This document shows positions 4,995 to 5,305 of a DNA stretch of 5,305 nt, piece by piece (the first letter of the stretch is position 1; each line of letters starts with the position of its first letter). Both the position numbers and the translations under genes were made by a program. This DNA comes from Candidatus Eiseniibacteriota bacterium. Its GTDB lineage: Bacteria > Arandabacterota > Arandabacteria > Arandabacterales > Arandabacteraceae. The stretch is from contig JAUVJV010000198.1 of assembly GCA_030592245.1 (NCBI GenBank), positions 1 through 5,305 on the forward strand, given 5' to 3'. The notes beneath the pieces were generated by a model. It was given only the letters and a program-made list of their open reading frames with translations. It had not been told where the DNA came from and ran no database searches.

Positions 4995-5305
4995 CTAGAA
5001 CCACATGGTCGCGCCGGCGTCCAGGGCAAGATCATTCAAGGTTCCCGCTCCGACTATCTTGGCGCCCGGGATCAGGTCGACCTTGTCCCATCCCAGCATC
5101 TGCTTGGAAGCCCCGCAGACGTAAATCTCGATTCCCATATCGAGCGTCTGCTGGAGCATCTCCCCAAGACTGGGAAAGTCTCCGAACTTTATCTTGTCGG
5201 CTTCGCCCGGACGCAGGATCCTCAGCGCCTTGCCCAGGTAGTACACCTTCGCGTCAATGTCCATGGCCTTGGCAGTCTGGGCCAGGACCAGGGGCGAGTA
5301 TTGCC
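4995..5305 (-). CDS. DsrE-family sulfur-relay-like protein, N-terminus beyond window edge
   Basis: The reading frame is open to the right edge and gives at least 102 residues. Upstream of the internal Met-Asp-Ile-Asp it continues with QYSPLVLAQTAKA, a DsrE-like first helix. The real start is therefore outside the window, and ATG 5264 is not it. The pattern is alternating strands and helices: a strand with DAKVYYL, a Lys/Arg-rich linker, a helix with SLGEMLQQTLDMG, then IEIYVCGASKQMLGW with one cysteine at the DsrE-family active position, and a C-terminal strand-helix ending in LALDAGATMWF. Members of this superfamily (DsrE, TusD, YchN and relatives) carry or bind sulfur as persulfide on such a cysteine or act as small accessory proteins. 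It precedes the IscS-like gene by 29 bases on the same strand, consistent with co-transcription and a sulfur-related partnership. The exact subfamily is not resolved. Confidence 0.8.
   Translation of the reverse strand, partial: QYSPLVLAQTAKAMDIDAKVYYLGKALRILRPGEADKIKFGDFPSLGEMLQQTLDMGIEIYVCGASKQMLGWDKVDLIPGAKIVGAGTLNDLALDAGATMWF

Noticed and set aside
4966..5004. Longer IscS-like start adding 13 residues
   Set aside because: It would overlap the DsrE-like gene and place the AGGAGGT site inside the coding region; the family homology begins at Met-Ala-Ala-Tyr-Leu-Asp.
5262..5264. ATG 5264 as the true start of the DsrE-like gene
   Set aside because: The frame continues upstream to the window edge with a DsrE-like helix (QYSPLVLAQTAKA), and no Shine-Dalgarno precedes this ATG.
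1..5305. Mobile elements, CRISPR arrays, tRNA or rRNA genes
   Set aside because: I looked for transposase motifs, terminal repeats, regularly spaced repeats and tRNA-like folds and saw none.

Overview
The window reads as bacterial chromosomal DNA, fairly GC-rich, with strong Shine-Dalgarno sequences, one good sigma70-type promoter and tight gene spacing. The gene content fits an anaerobe that uses adenosylcobalamin for methylmalonyl-CoA metabolism. I cannot name a phylum from the sequence. The nearest relative I recall for the cysteine-desulfurase-like protein is IscS of the archaeon Archaeoglobus fulgidus, but everything around it looks bacterial.

Left part (1-1768, minus strand): an operon read right to left. 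It has a sigma70-like promoter, a short leader with a hairpin, a CobO/BtuR-type ATP:corrinoid adenosyltransferase, a MeaB-type G3E GTPase, and the N-terminal part of the methylmalonyl-CoA mutase large subunit, which runs off the left edge. The three proteins form one pathway: the first makes adenosylcobalamin, MeaB loads and protects the mutase, and the mutase interconverts methylmalonyl-CoA and succinyl-CoA. The adenosyltransferase and MeaB genes are separated by a single codon and share a reading frame.

Middle part (1733-3804): a GC-rich spacer with weak dyads, then a minus-strand aminoglycoside-phosphotransferase-fold kinase gene that is broken. Its N-terminal start lies in one frame and the rest in another, and the loop between them is missing. 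Divergent from it is a plus-strand metallo-beta-lactamase-fold hydrolase of the glyoxalase II-like group, with a hydrophobic N-terminal leader ending in a possible lipobox.

Right part (3723-5305, minus strand): a long interrupted inverted repeat lies between convergent genes. Then comes a two-gene unit: a DsrE-like sulfur-relay protein (truncated by the right edge) followed by an IscS/NifS-fold protein. The IscS-like protein keeps the catalytic cysteine but has aspartate where the PLP-binding lysine belongs, and it has lost other cofactor and substrate residues. This is the most interesting item in the window. It matches the unusual PLP-lysine-less A. fulgidus IscS, here paired with a DsrE-like protein.
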